A DNA stretch of 64,000 bases from Pseudomonas sp. Irchel 3A7 (GTDB lineage Bacteria > Pseudomonadota > Gammaproteobacteria > Pseudomonadales > Pseudomonadaceae), in the NCBI RefSeq assembly GCF_900187565.1, contig NZ_FYED01000001.1, forward strand, positions 248,001-312,000, given 5' to 3'. The notes under the pieces were generated by a model. That model saw only the letters and a program-made list of their open reading frames with translations. It did not search any database and had not been told where the DNA came from. Of this stretch, positions 9,427-19,102 are shown in pieces. Made by a program: the position numbers and the translations under genes. Numbering within the stretch: position 1 is the stretch's first letter; each line of letters begins with the position of its first letter.

Positions 9427-9665
9427 GTTGCACCTTGGGGCGCGAATGCTATTCAACAAAGCAAATGAGGTGCAACCCATTTTTCGGGAATTAGTTGCAC
9501 CTAGTCGGATTTACAACAAAAGCCGTTGTTTTTGCTCCTTTTTAGCGCAGTCCTGAAGCTTTTCTAGAAGTAAAAGCACCAAGCAGGAGCGGCACGTTCG
9601 TACCAGAATTTAATTCCTGACGAGGCGCTGATTTTTCCGACAAAAAAGGGTTGCACCCGGTTGCA
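9427..9665. promoter_or_regulatory. putP-putA divergent control region with five GTTGCA (PutA operator) sites
   Basis: GTTGCA occurs at 9427-9432, 9494-9499, 9650-9655 and 9660-9665, and its complement TGCAAC at 9471-9476. Each is extended to GTTGCAC(C). The last two are spaced exactly 10 bp apart, one helical turn, and lie about 75 bp before the putA start. GTTGCA is the published core operator of E. coli PutA in putPA. The putA gene here encodes the matching N-terminal ribbon-helix-helix domain. No other strong signal was seen in the remaining part of the 9277-9737 gap, and promoter boxes could not be assigned with confidence. Confidence 0.8.
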
Positions 9666-9737
9666 CCTCTCTCGGCACGCGGCTAATCTTGCCGCCAGCT
9701 GATGCCACGCAGTCGTGGCAAACATGAGGATAAAAAC

Positions 9738-12700
9738 ATGGCTACCACCACCCTTGGGGTCAAACTTGACGACCCGACCCGCGAACGCCTCAAGGCGGCC
9801 GCGACCTCGATTGATCGCACGCCGCACTGGCTGATCAAGCAGGCAATTTTCAATTACCTGGAAAAACTCGAGGGTGGTGCAACCCTGACCGAGCTGAACG
9901 GTTTGACCACCAGGGACGCTGACGACGCGGGCGAAGTCCATGTCGATCACGCACATCAGTGCTTCCTTGAATTCGCCGAAAGCATCCTGCCGCAATCGGT
10001 GCTGCGCGCATCGATCACCGCCGCTTACCGTCGCCCGGAACCGGAAGTGGTGCCGATGCTGATCGAGCAGGCGCGCCTGCCGGCGCCTATGGCCGAAGCC
10101 ACCAACAAACTCGCCGCCTCGATTGCCGAAAAACTGCGCAATCAGAAGAGTGCTGGCGGTCGCGCAGGCATTGTTCAGGGGCTGCTGCAGGAGTTTTCCC
10201 TGTCGTCCCAGGAAGGCGTGGCGCTGATGTGCCTGGCCGAAGCGCTGTTGCGCATCCCGGACAAAGGTACCCGCGACGCACTGATTCGCGACAAGATCAG
10301 CACCGGTAACTGGCAGCCACACCTGGGCAACAGCCCGTCGCTGTTCGTCAACGCCGCCACCTGGGGTCTGCTGCTGACCGGCAAGCTGGTCTCCACCCAC
10401 AACGAAGCCGGCCTGACTTCTTCCCTGAGCCGCATCATCGGTAAGAGCGGCGAACCGATGATCCGCAAGGGCGTTGACATGGCCATGCGCCTGATGGGCG
10501 AGCAGTTCGTCACCGGCGAAACCATTGCCGAAGCCCTGGCCAACGCCAGCAAGTTCGAAGCCAAGGGCTTCCGCTATTCCTACGACATGCTCGGTGAAGC
10601 CGCACTGACCGAACATGACGCGCAGAAGTACCTGGCCTCGTACGAGCAAGCCATCCACTCGATCGGCAAAGCCTCCCACGGTCGCGGGATTTATGAAGGC
10701 CCGGGCATCTCCATCAAGCTGTCGGCACTGCACCCGCGTTACAGCCGCGCGCAGTACGAGCGCGTGATGGACGAGCTGTACCCACGCCTGCTGTCGCTGA
10801 CCTTGCTGGCCAAGCAGTACGACATCGGCCTGAACATCGACGCCGAAGAAGCCGACCGTCTTGAGCTGTCGCTGGACCTGCTTGAGCGCCTGTGCTTCGA
10901 GCCGCAACTGACCGGCTGGAATGGCATCGGTTTTGTGATCCAGGCTTACCAGAAGCGTTGCCCGTACGTGATCGACTACGTGATCGACCTGGCTCGTCGC
11001 AGCCGTCATCGCCTGATGATCCGCCTGGTGAAAGGCGCCTACTGGGACAGCGAAATCAAGCGCGCCCAGGTCGAAGGCCTGGAAGGTTATCCGGTCTACA
11101 CCCGCAAGGTGTACACCGACGTTTCCTACATCGCTTGCGCACGCAAGCTGCTGTCGGTGCCGGAAGTCATCTACCCGCAGTTTGCCACGCACAACGCCCA
11201 CACCCTGTCGGCTATCTATCACATCGCCGGTCAGAACTATTACCCGGGCCAGTACGAGTTCCAGTGCCTGCACGGCATGGGCGAACCCCTGTACGAACAG
11301 GTCGTAGGCAAAGTCTCCGAAGGCAAGCTGAACCGTCCGTGCCGCGTGTACGCACCAGTTGGCACCCACGAAACCCTGCTGGCGTACCTGGTGCGCCGCC
11401 TGCTGGAAAACGGCGCGAACACTTCGTTCGTCAACCGTATCGCCGACCAGTCGATCTCGATCCAGGAACTGGTCGCCGATCCGGTGGCGAGCATCGAGCA
11501 AATGGCGACGCTGGAAGGCGGTTTCGGCCTGCCGCACCCACGCATCCCGTTGCCGCGTGATCTGTACGGTTCCGAGCGCGCCAACTCCAGCGGCATCGAC
11601 ATGGCCAACGAACATCGTCTGGCCTCGCTCTCCTGTGCCTTGTTGGCCACCGCACACAATCACTGGAAAGCCGCGCCGATGCTCGGTTGCGCTTCCAGCA
11701 ACGAAGCACCGGCACCGGTCCTGAACCCGTCCGACCTGCGTGACGTGGTCGGTCACGTACAGGAAGCGACCGTCGACGACGTCGACAACGCCATCCAATG
11801 TGCCCTGAAAGCCGCACCGATCTGGCAGGCCACCCCGCCAGCCGAACGTGCCGCGATCCTCGAACGTGCCGCCGACTTGATGGAAGGCGAGATTCAGCCG
11901 CTGATGGGCCTGCTGGCTCGCGAAGCCGGCAAGACCTACGCCAACGCCATCGCTGAAGTGCGCGAAGCCGTGGACTTCCTGCGTTATTACGCGGTGCAGG
12001 CACGCAACGATTTCACCAACGACGCCCATCGCCCATTGGGTCCGGTGGTGTGCATCAGCCCGTGGAACTTCCCGCTGGCGATCTTCAGTGGTCAGGTCGC
12101 TGCCGCACTGGCCGCCGGTAACCCGGTGCTGGCCAAGCCTGCCGAACAGACTCCACTGGTCGCGGCTCAGGCTGTGCGCCTGCTGCTCGAAGCCGGGATT
12201 CCGGAAGGCGTGCTGCAACTGCTGCCGGGCCGTGGCGAAACCGTCGGTGCCGGCCTGGTCGGCGACGATCGCGTCAAGGGTGTGATGTTCACCGGCTCCA
12301 CCGAAGTGGCGCGTCTGCTGCAGCGCAACATCGCCGGTCGCCTGGATAGCCAGGGCCGTCCGATTCCGCTGATCGCCGAAACCGGTGGCCAGAACGCGAT
12401 GATCGTCGACTCCTCTGCGCTGACCGAACAAGTGGTCATCGACGTTGTATCCTCGGCCTTCGACAGCGCCGGTCAACGTTGCTCGGCCTTGCGCGTGCTG
12501 TGCTTGCAGGAAGATTCCGCCGACCGCGTCATCGAAATGCTCAAGGGCGCGATGGCTGAAAGCCGTCTCGGCAACCCGGAACGCCTGTCCGTGGACATCG
12601 GCCCGGTGATCGACGCTGAAGCCAAGTCAGGCATCGAGAAGCACATCCAGGCCATGCGTGACAAAGGTCGCAGCGTGTACCAGGTGGCCATCGCCGATGC

Positions 12701-13691
12701 CGAAGAAATCAAACGCGGCACCTTCGTGATGCCGACCCTGATCGAACTGGAAAGCTTCGACGAACTGCAACGGGAGATCTTCGGCCCGGTGCTGCACGTG
12801 GTTCGCTACAAGCGCAAGGACATCGATCAACTGATCGGCCAGATCAACGCATCCGGTTACGGCCTGACCCTGGGCGTGCACACCCGCATCGACGAGACCA
12901 TCGCCAAGGTGATCGACACCGTCAATGCCGGTAACGTCTACGTGAACCGCAACATCGTTGGCGCCGTGGTCGGCGTGCAGCCATTCGGCGGCGAAGGCCT
13001 GTCGGGCACCGGTCCGAAGGCGGGTGGCCCGCTGTACCTGTACCGTCTGTTGTCGACCCGTCCTACCGACGCCATCGAACAATCCTTCGCTCGCGGCGAC
13101 GCCGCCGTGGCACCGGATGTGCGCCTGCGCGACGCCATGAGCAAGCCGCTGACCGCCCTGAAAGCCTGGGCCGACAGCAACAAGTTCGCCGACCTGAGCG
13201 CGTTGTGCGTGCAGTTCGCCGCGCAATCGCAAAGCGGTATCACCCGTGTACTGGCCGGCCCGACCGGCGAGCGCAACAGCTATGCGATCCTGCCGCGTGA
13301 GCACGTGCTGTGCCTGGCGGAAGTCGAAGGCGACCTGCTGACGCAACTGGCTGCTGTATTGGCGGTCGGTGGTTCGGCGGTCTGGCCGGAAACAGAGCTG
13401 AGCAAAGCGTTGTTCGCACGCCTGCCGAAGGACATTCAGGCGCGCATCAAGCTGGTTTCCGACTGGAACAAGGACGAGTTGGTGTTTGATGCGGTTCTGC
13501 ATCATGGCCATTCCGATCAGTTGCGCGCGGTCTGCCAGCAAGTGGCCAAGCGTGCCGGTGCCATTGTCGGTGTGCAGGGCCTGTCGCAGGGTGAGTCCAA
13601 CATTGCGCTGGAACGCCTGGTGATCGAGCGGGCATTGAGCGTTAACACTGCGGCGGCGGGTGGTAATGCGAGCCTGATGACTATCGGCTAA
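9738..13691 (+). CDS. putA: Trifunctional PutA: transcriptional repressor, proline dehydrogenase, L-glutamate gamma-semialdehyde dehydrogenase
   Basis: 1317 residues from the ATG at 9738, which has AGGA 9 bp upstream. It oxidises proline to glutamate at the membrane (FAD, then NAD+) and represses putP/putA when proline is absent. Domains: ribbon-helix-helix (about 1-47, TTTLGVKLDDPTRERLK), PRODH arm and barrel (about 85-560, with IKLSALHPRY and RLVKGAYWDSEIK), aldehyde dehydrogenase (about 640-1120) with its general-base glutamate near 881 (ETGGQNA) and nucleophilic cysteine near 915 (GQRCSALR), then a C-terminal domain typical of long PutA. A strong hairpin follows the stop. Confidence 0.98.
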   Translation: MATTTLGVKLDDPTRERLKAAATSIDRTPHWLIKQAIFNYLEKLEGGATLTELNGLTTRDADDAGEVHVDHAHQCFLEFAESILPQSVLRASITAAYRRPEPEVVPMLIEQARLPAPMAEATNKLAASIAEKLRNQKSAGGRAGIVQGLLQEFSLSSQEGVALMCLAEALLRIPDKGTRDALIRDKISTGNWQPHLGNSPSLFVNAATWGLLLTGKLVSTHNEAGLTSSLSRIIGKSGEPMIRKGVDMAMRLMGEQFVTGETIAEALANASKFEAKGFRYSYDMLGEAALTEHDAQKYLASYEQAIHSIGKASHGRGIYEGPGISIKLSALHPRYSRAQYERVMDELYPRLLSLTLLAKQYDIGLNIDAEEADRLELSLDLLERLCFEPQLTGWNGIGFVIQAYQKRCPYVIDYVIDLARRSRHRLMIRLVKGAYWDSEIKRAQVEGLEGYPVYTRKVYTDVSYIACARKLLSVPEVIYPQFATHNAHTLSAIYHIAGQNYYPGQYEFQCLHGMGEPLYEQVVGKVSEGKLNRPCRVYAPVGTHETLLAYLVRRLLENGANTSFVNRIADQSISIQELVADPVASIEQMATLEGGFGLPHPRIPLPRDLYGSERANSSGIDMANEHRLASLSCALLATAHNHWKAAPMLGCASSNEAPAPVLNPSDLRDVVGHVQEATVDDVDNAIQCALKAAPIWQATPPAERAAILERAADLMEGEIQPLMGLLAREAGKTYANAIAEVREAVDFLRYYAVQARNDFTNDAHRPLGPVVCISPWNFPLAIFSGQVAAALAAGNPVLAKPAEQTPLVAAQAVRLLLEAGIPEGVLQLLPGRGETVGAGLVGDDRVKGVMFTGSTEVARLLQRNIAGRLDSQGRPIPLIAETGGQNAMIVDSSALTEQVVIDVVSSAFDSAGQRCSALRVLCLQEDSADRVIEMLKGAMAESRLGNPERLSVDIGPVIDAEAKSGIEKHIQAMRDKGRSVYQVAIADAEEIKRGTFVMPTLIELESFDELQREIFGPVLHVVRYKRKDIDQLIGQINASGYGLTLGVHTRIDETIAKVIDTVNAGNVYVNRNIVGAVVGVQPFGGEGLSGTGPKAGGPLYLYRLLSTRPTDAIEQSFARGDAAVAPDVRLRDAMSKPLTALKAWADSNKFADLSALCVQFAAQSQSGITRVLAGPTGERNSYAILPREHVLCLAEVEGDLLTQLAAVLAVGGSAVWPETELSKALFARLPKDIQARIKLVSDWNKDELVFDAVLHHGHSDQLRAVCQQVAKRAGAIVGVQGLSQGESNIALERLVIERALSVNTAAAGGNASLMTIG

Positions 13692-13705
13692 ATAGCTATC
13701 TAATG

Positions 13706-13735
13706 ATCGTCCCCCATTTTTTTGGGGGACGATCA
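13706..13735. terminator. Intrinsic terminator downstream of putA
   Basis: 11 bp perfect stem GATCGTCCCCC/GGGGGACGATC enclosing an 8-base loop ATTTTTTT, 15 bp after the putA stop. The T-run is in the loop and the distal side has no U-tract, so it is an unusual terminator but a very stable mRNA 3' end. Confidence 0.7.
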
Positions 13736-13880
13736 CGTCGCACCCAGCCTACCATCCCCCTCGCTGTCAGCAACCTATCACTTTTGATAGGTAGTCAACC
13801 TCTTTCATTGGCGTATTTTAAGTCGAGCCTGAGTGGCTCTTTTCACTGTTTTCGGGCATCCCCCAAAACGGAGAACGAAC

Positions 13881-14093
13881 ATGGAAAATACAAGCGACAA
13901 TGTATCTGAAACAATCAGTAGCGGAGCTTTGAATGAGCCGATTACCGCAAAGGATTGGTGGTTAAGCGTCAACGTTGGGGAGCTGACAACGTATAAAGAA
14001 GGAGACACTAGAAAGATCACCAACAAAAACTGGGTACGCAATGGAGACGGGACCTACACAATACTTCTCCACACTACCCCAGTAATTAAGTAA
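13881..14093 (+). CDS. Small hypothetical protein (70 aa)
   Basis: 70 residues from the ATG at 13881, which has GGAG 7 bp upstream; a longer reading from 13833 lacks a good ribosome-binding site. I do not recognise a family. The sequence is hydrophilic, has no signal peptide or transmembrane segment, and carries a Trp-rich stretch (KDWWLSVNVGE) followed by a short region that may form beta-strands. Its base composition is clearly more AT-rich than the flanking putA and acyl-CoA dehydrogenase genes, suggesting horizontal acquisition or an orphan gene. It is isolated between two hairpins: the putA terminator before it and its own terminator 6 bp after the stop codon. This makes a stand-alone transcript likely. 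Confidence 0.65.
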   Translation: MENTSDNVSETISSGALNEPITAKDWWLSVNVGELTTYKEGDTRKITNKNWVRNGDGTYTILLHTTPVIK

Positions 14094-14098
14094 AGTCT

Positions 14099-14126
14099 AA
14101 GGAGGCGCACACCCGGTGCGCCTCCT
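14099..14126 (+). terminator. Terminator of the 70-aa gene
   Basis: Perfect 12 bp stem AAGGAGGCGCAC/GTGCGCCTCCTT with a short loop, starting 6 bp after the stop codon. The stem ends in TT and is followed by GTTCT. Confidence 0.85.
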
Positions 14127-14218
14127 TGTTCTAATCGCCCATCACCCACATCAATCTTACTACCCACTCTCAATTCCCGGACTTAGACTCAGGCGCACTC
14201 CAATACAGGTAAGCCGCC

Positions 14219-16021
14219 ATGTCCGAGACGTTGCTCAGTTCCCGCAATCTGGCTTTCGAGCTGTATGAAGTCCTCGATGCCGAGGGCCTGACCCAGCGTG
14301 AGCGTTTCGCCGAGCACAACCGCGAAACCTTCGATGCCGCCATTGGCACCGCCCGCAGCATCGCCGAGAAGTTCTTCGCCCCGCACAACCGCAAGGGTGA
14401 CGAGAACGAGCCGCGCTATGAGGACGGCCAGGCGATTCTGATTCCCGAAGTGAAACCGGCGGTGGATGCCTTCCTCGAAGCCGGCTTCCTCAACGCCGCG
14501 CGCAGTTTCGATGCTGGCGGCATGCAGCTTCCTACACTCTTGTCCCAAGCCTGCTTCGCGCATTTTCAATCGGCCAACGCCGCCTCGACCTCGTACCCGT
14601 TCCTGACCATGGGTGCGGCTAACCTGATCGAAAGCTTCGGCACCGAGGAGCAGAAACGACGTTTCCTGCAACCGATGATCGACGGGCGCTTCTTCGGCAC
14701 CATGGCCCTCACCGAACCTCACGCCGGCTCATCGCTGTCGGATATTCGCACCCGCGCCGAGCCTGCGTCTGACGGCACTTATCGACTCAAGGGCAACAAG
14801 ATCTTCATCTCCGGCGGCGATCACCCGTTATCGGAAAACATCGTGCACATGGTCCTGGCCAAACTGCCGGATGCGCCGGCCGGGGTGAAGGGTATTTCGC
14901 TGTTTATCGTGCCCAAGTACCTGGTCAACGATGACGGCAGCCTGGGCAAGCGCAACGATGTGTTGCTGGCTGGCCTGTTTCACAAGATGGGCTGGCGTGG
15001 CACCACGTCCACCGCACTGAATTTCGGCGATAACGGCGAGTGTGTCGGTTACCTGGTGGGCAAGCCGCACCATGGCTTGAGCTACATGTTCCAGATGATG
15101 AACGAAGCGCGGATCGGCGTCGGCATGGGCGCAGTGATGCTCGGGTATGCCGGTTACCTGTATTCGCTGGAGTACGCACGTTTACGCCCGCAGGGTCGCG
15201 TGCCGGACAGTAAAGATCCGAATACCGCACCGGTAGCGATCATCCAGCACGCCGACGTCAAACGCATGCTGCTGACCCAGAAGGCCTACGTCGAAGGCTC
15301 GTTCGACCTGGGACTGTACGCCGCGCGCCTGTTCGACGACACCACAACCCTGGAAAGCGAAGCCGAACGCAAACAGGCCCATGAGCTACTGGATTTGCTG
15401 ACACCGATCGTCAAATCCTGGCCGTCGGAATTCTGCCTGAAGGCCAACGAACTGGCGATCCAGATCCTCGGCGGCCACGGTTACACCCGCGAATATCCGG
15501 TGGAACAGTACTACCGCGACAACCGCCTGAACCCTATCCACGAAGGCACCCACGGCATCCAGTCACTGGACCTGCTGGGTCGCAAACTGGCGCAAAACAG
15601 CGGCGCGGGACTCAAGCAACTGATCCGCCTGATCGCCGACACCGCCGAGCGCGCCCAGGCCCATGAATCGCTGACCGCACTGCGTGAACCGCTGGAGAAA
15701 CTGGTCGCGCGCCTGCAAACCGTAACCATCGGTCTGCTGACCGACCTGGCCCAGGGCAAGGTCAACAGCAGCCTGGCGAACTCGGCGCTGTACCTGAAAG
15801 TGTTTGGCCACACGGTGATTGGCTGGCGCTGGCTGGAACAGGCGATTCGCGCCGAAGAAGGATTGGCCAGGGGCAATGCGGCGGATGTGAACTTTTATAA
15901 AGGCAAGTTGCAGGCAGCGCGGTATTTCCTGACCTGGGAAATTCCGGGGTGCCACCATGAATTGGCGATTCTTGAGGCGCGGGATGATGTCTGCCTGAAT
16001 ATGCAGGATGAGTGGTTCTGA
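14219..16021 (+). CDS. Acyl-CoA dehydrogenase (long form with extra C-terminal domain)
   Basis: 600 residues, longer than the 380-400 of simple acyl-CoA dehydrogenases because of an additional C-terminal helical region. FAD enzyme that introduces the 2,3-double bond into an acyl-CoA. The substrate/FAD motif MALTEPHAGSSLSDI (about residues 161-175) and the C-terminal IHEGTHGIQS, with the catalytic glutamate at about residue 442, are both present. GGHGYTREYPVEQYYRD is the usual cofactor-contact motif. Start ATG 14219 follows ACAGGTAAGCCGCC. No beta-oxidation partner gene lies beside it, so chain-length preference cannot be told. A REPIN follows. Confidence 0.93.
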   Translation: MSETLLSSRNLAFELYEVLDAEGLTQRERFAEHNRETFDAAIGTARSIAEKFFAPHNRKGDENEPRYEDGQAILIPEVKPAVDAFLEAGFLNAARSFDAGGMQLPTLLSQACFAHFQSANAASTSYPFLTMGAANLIESFGTEEQKRRFLQPMIDGRFFGTMALTEPHAGSSLSDIRTRAEPASDGTYRLKGNKIFISGGDHPLSENIVHMVLAKLPDAPAGVKGISLFIVPKYLVNDDGSLGKRNDVLLAGLFHKMGWRGTTSTALNFGDNGECVGYLVGKPHHGLSYMFQMMNEARIGVGMGAVMLGYAGYLYSLEYARLRPQGRVPDSKDPNTAPVAIIQHADVKRMLLTQKAYVEGSFDLGLYAARLFDDTTTLESEAERKQAHELLDLLTPIVKSWPSEFCLKANELAIQILGGHGYTREYPVEQYYRDNRLNPIHEGTHGIQSLDLLGRKLAQNSGAGLKQLIRLIADTAERAQAHESLTALREPLEKLVARLQTVTIGLLTDLAQGKVNSSLANSALYLKVFGHTVIGWRWLEQAIRAEEGLARGNAADVNFYKGKLQAARYFLTWEIPGCHHELAILEARDDVCLNMQDEWF

Positions 16022-16050
16022 GCAAAGCCCTTCGGTGCTGCTGAAAACCA

Positions 16051-16140
16051 ATCGCGGGCAAGCCCGCTCCCACAGTGATCTCAGTTGTTCACAGATAATG
16101 TGCTCAACACAAATCCTGTGGGAGCGGGCTTGCCCGCGAT
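16051..16140. repeat. REPIN, arms in reversed orientation
   Basis: Arms ATCGCGGGCAAGCCCGCTCC and GTGGGAGCGGGCTTGCCCGC. The conserved head GTGGGAGCG faces inward, opposite to most doublets in the window. It separates the convergent acyl-CoA dehydrogenase and chemoreceptor genes. Confidence 0.88.
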
Positions 16141-16161
16141 GAGGCCATCACTGACAGCACA

Positions 16162-18096
16162 TCAACTCAACCGAAACCCACCCATCTGCCGCGCCAGATC
16201 ATCCGCCAACCGCTGCAGCGTCTGGCAATCCTCACGACAAGCCCTGACCTCCCCCGCCGTCGCCCGCGCCAGATCGGAAATCCCCTGCACGTTGCGGTTG
16301 ATTTCTTCGGTCACCGCGGACTGCTCCTCCGTCGCCGTGGCGACTTGGTGGTTCATGTCGCTGATGCGCTCGACCTGCCCGGTAATCGCAGTCAATGACG
16401 CTCCAGTGCGCTGGCTCGACTCGACTCCGGTGCCAGTCGCCGCCTGCCCGGTATGCATCGACGAAACCGCATTCTCCGCGCCCTGCTTGAGGCTGCCGAT
16501 CATCTGCTGGATTTCATCGGTGGACGTTTGCGTACGTCGCGCCAACGTGCGCACTTCATCGGCAACCACCGCAAACCCGCGCCCCATATCCCCGGCCCGT
16601 GCCGCTTCGATCGCCGCATTCAAAGCCAGAAGATTGGTCTGCTCGGAAATCCTGCGAATCACCGCCAACACCTGATCGATGGAAGCGACCTGATCGGCCA
16701 ACTCACCCACGGCGCTGGCAGCGACACCGATTTCATCGGACATGCTTTCGATATGGCGAATCGAGCCGCCCACCACTTCCCGCGCTTGCATCGCCTCATC
16801 AAGGGCCGTCTGCGAAGCGAGCGCCGCGTTGCCGGCATTCTGCGCGATTTCCTGTACGGTCAGGCCCATTTCGTGGACTGCGGTGGCGACCATATCAGTC
16901 ATTTCCTGCTGGCGACCGGCACGCTCAGCGGTGTTGTCCACCACCCGCGCCACCTGGCCGACAGCCGTGCGCAAGCGTTCGCTGGTGGTCAGAACTTCAC
17001 CGATCATCTCGCGCTGGCTGTCGAGGAATCGATTGAAACCTCGAGCCAGGTCGCCCAGCTCATCGGCACGGCTGGAATCTAACCGGTGGGTCAAATCTCC
17101 ACCACCGCTACCGATGGCTACCAGTGCCGCTGTTACCTGACGAATCGGTCGCACCAGCCCACGGGCCAGCAACACCACGAGTAACAGGCACACCAGCGCC
17201 ACCGCCAGGCCAATGCCACTGCTCATCCACATCGCGCGTCGAGCTTCGGCGTAGATCTGCGACTGTGGCACTTCGGCCACCAGGGTCCAGCCCAGATCCC
17301 GCAGCGGCAGGCTCAATGCGAGGAAATCTTCGCCATCACGATCGAAACCGGTGGCGACCGCTTTTTGACCCATCACCGCTTGCGCGGCAGACGCGCCAAT
17401 TTGCTCGGTCAACGTGCGTTTACCGCTGAGTTGCGCCTCGGGATGTACCTGGATCAATCCGTCGGAACGCACAAGATAGACCTTGCCGCGCTCTCCGAAG
17501 GCGAAATTGTGAATCAGCTCGGACAGCTCTTTCATGCTCAACCCAAGCCCGGCGACACCCACGACTTTACCGGCCTGTTCGACCTTGATGTCGATGAACA
17601 GCGCCAACTCTCCCGTGGCCGTGTCGTTGTCGATGTTGAGGGTGCGCGGCTGGCTGCTGTCGAGGAACGAATAGAACCAGGCGTCTTTGGGATTGGAACG
17701 GCTCAGGGTCCGGTCCAGACCTTTTTCAGTGAAATAGTGGTTTGAGGCTGTGCCGACAATCAACGCGGTAAAAGCCTTGTGTTCGGCGCGGATACCTTCG
17801 AGATACTGCACGAACGACGAAGTCCGGGCGGGATTTTCACCCCCGGCCAACCAGTCGCGCACCATGCTGTTACTGGCGATATCCTTGGCGGCAGTGAGGG
17901 GCTGGACGAGGATGCGCTCGATGTCGTTGCGCATCGCTTCGATGCTCGACGGCAATGCCTGCTCGACCAGATAGCGCTGGGCCAGGCGATTGACCACGAG
18001 GGTATAAATGCCAACCACAATCAGGATACTGACCAGCAGGGCGGTGCCCATGCTGAGGATCAACTGCCATTGAATACTGCGTCGCCAGAACTGCAT
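16162..18096 (-). CDS. Methyl-accepting chemotaxis protein with Cache-type periplasmic sensor
   Basis: 644 residues from the ATG at 18096; the ORF extends 15 codons further but only to a weaker start. Topology: N-terminal transmembrane helix (about 10-32), a large periplasmic domain of about 245 residues with Cache-like features (a [14 protein letters not shown] segment and [14 protein letters not shown]), a second helix (about 285-305), HAMP, and a cytoplasmic signalling tip with the invariant [20 protein letters not shown]. It should feed ligand information to CheA/CheW. The ligand cannot be read from the sequence: the amino-acid-binding dCache signature is not clearly present. It is downstream of zapA in the same direction, but with its own 100 bp gap. 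Confidence 0.94.
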   Translation of the reverse strand: MQFWRRSIQWQLILSMGTALLVSILIVVGIYTLVVNRLAQRYLVEQALPSSIEAMRNDIERILVQPLTAAKDIASNSMVRDWLAGGENPARTSSFVQYLEGIRAEHKAFTALIVGTASNHYFTEKGLDRTLSRSNPKDAWFYSFLDSSQPRTLNIDNDTATGELALFIDIKVEQAGKVVGVAGLGLSMKELSELIHNFAFGERGKVYLVRSDGLIQVHPEAQLSGKRTLTEQIGASAAQAVMGQKAVATGFDRDGEDFLALSLPLRDLGWTLVAEVPQSQIYAEARRAMWMSSGIGLAVALVCLLLVVLLARGLVRPIRQVTAALVAIGSGGGDLTHRLDSSRADELGDLARGFNRFLDSQREMIGEVLTTSERLRTAVGQVARVVDNTAERAGRQQEMTDMVATAVHEMGLTVQEIAQNAGNAALASQTALDEAMQAREVVGGSIRHIESMSDEIGVAASAVGELADQVASIDQVLAVIRRISEQTNLLALNAAIEAARAGDMGRGFAVVADEVRTLARRTQTSTDEIQQMIGSLKQGAENAVSSMHTGQAATGTGVESSQRTGASLTAITGQVERISDMNHQVATATEEQSAVTEEINRNVQGISDLARATAGEVRACREDCQTLQRLADDLARQMGGFRLS

Positions 18097-18196
18097 GGAG
18101 CACCCCCAAAGAATAAGAGGCTGAAACACTGCAACAGCCATGCCGATTGTATACAGCTAAATCGACAATCTATTCTTTGGTTGTGCGCAAAGCCGA

Positions 18197-18496
18197 TCAG
18201 GCCTGATTGATCGTCTTGGTGATCACTTCAACCGTGGCGCTGACTTGCTCTTGGTAACGGTCGAGTTCGAGCTTGTGCTGCTTCTGCATTTCGATCTGTT
18301 GCGAGCACAGGTTCATGGCGGCCAGCACCAGCAGTCGGTCACCGATCAGGGTCGGGTACTTCTTTTTGGTCTCGGCCAGGGCAGCCTTCAACATCAACGC
18401 AGCATCGAGCAGGGTCTGTTCTTCCCCGGCCGGCGCCTTGATCGAATAGTCCTCCCCCAGGATCGAGACGACTTTTACCCCTGCGCCATAACTCAT
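18197..18496 (-). CDS. zapA: Cell division protein ZapA
   Basis: 99 residues. Cytoplasmic FtsZ-bundling protein that stabilises the Z ring. The pattern VKVVSILGEDYSIKAPAGEE, then LLDAALMLKAALAETKKKYP and a C-terminal coiled coil rich in Gln and Glu, matches ZapA length and layout. Its ATG overlaps the stop of the upstream TIGR02449 gene by 4 bp (ATGA). In many gammaproteobacteria the 6S RNA gene and ygfA follow zapA. Here only 100 bp separate it from a chemoreceptor, and I see no 6S-like sequence. Confidence 0.92.
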   Translation of the reverse strand: MSYGAGVKVVSILGEDYSIKAPAGEEQTLLDAALMLKAALAETKKKYPTLIGDRLLVLAAMNLCSQQIEMQKQHKLELDRYQEQVSATVEVITKTINQA

Positions 18497-18735
18497 GCGC
18501 TGACTGATTCGACTAGAGGCCCAGCGCTGACGCGCTCAACCAAAGCCTGAATGCGGGCGGCGGTGGCGCCTTGTTTCTCTTCCTGTTCCATCAGGCTCAG
18601 TTGCAGGCTTTCGTTTTCATCCTTGGCCTGGGCCAGTTCTGCGCTCAGGGCTTGGCTGGTACCGAGCAGGGTCTGGTTCTGTTGTACCAGGTCGCTGACC
18701 AGTTGTTCCAATTGGCTTAGGGATGCTTCCAACAT
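18493..18735 (-). CDS. TIGR02449-family coiled-coil protein (ZapB-like)
   Basis: 80 residues from the ATG at 18735; the ORF is open to 18813, but the upstream residues are not family-like. Almost the whole protein is a coiled coil (LSQLEQLVSDLVQQNQTLLG, then many Glu/Gln heptads). It belongs to the short family found directly upstream of zapA in pseudomonads and presumably acts in division-ring assembly. It is translationally coupled to zapA by an ATGA overlap. The molecular role is inferred from neighbourhood and shape, not from a catalytic motif. Confidence 0.85.
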   Translation of the reverse strand: MLEASLSQLEQLVSDLVQQNQTLLGTSQALSAELAQAKDENESLQLSLMEQEEKQGATAARIQALVERVSAGPLVESVSA

Positions 18736-18906
18736 TTTGATTTTCCAGGCATTTTCAAAGGGCGCGTACGATAAAGAAAAGTCACCGTGGATGCCAGGGT
18801 TAAACGGGCGCAAAGCCTTGATTTTCCTGACGAGTGACCTGTCTCGCGAACTTTAAAGACTGTGATTGGCCGATCTGGTTCCTGCACTTCGTCGCCCGCC
18901 TCATCC

Positions 18907-19006
18907 TGTAGGAGCGAGCTCGCTCGCGATGGTGACATGAGCACCGCGTGTATTCAGGTGCCCCTCGTCATCGTTGACGTCCATCGCGAGCGAGCTCGCT
19001 CCTACA
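18907..19006. repeat. REPIN (TGTAGGAGCGAGC family)
   Basis: Arms TGTAGGAGCGAGCTCGCTCG and CGAGCGAGCTCGCTCCTACA in inverted orientation. It lies between the divergent TIGR02449/zapA pair and the second chemoreceptor, so the chemoreceptor promoter must be inside or downstream of it. Confidence 0.92.
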
Positions 19007-19102
19007 ATTAATACAAGGGCTCAAGACTTCGGGCGCATGACCGATAAGTCATTCATACGTCAGCCTCGGCACCGCTCAGGTGCGCTCTTTTCGGTAATCA
19101 CC

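Noticed and set aside
9564..12476. 970-codon minus-strand frame across putA
   Set aside because: Antisense shadow of putA; it has no recognisable domain and would run through the PutA operator sites.
18097..18196. Possible 6S RNA after zapA
   Set aside because: The interval is only 100 bp, too short for a roughly 180 nt RNA, and no long closing stem with a central bubble is visible.
18974..19102. Longer start of the second chemoreceptor
   Set aside because: The added codons begin in the right arm of a REPIN and precede a normal short N-terminus with the first transmembrane helix.
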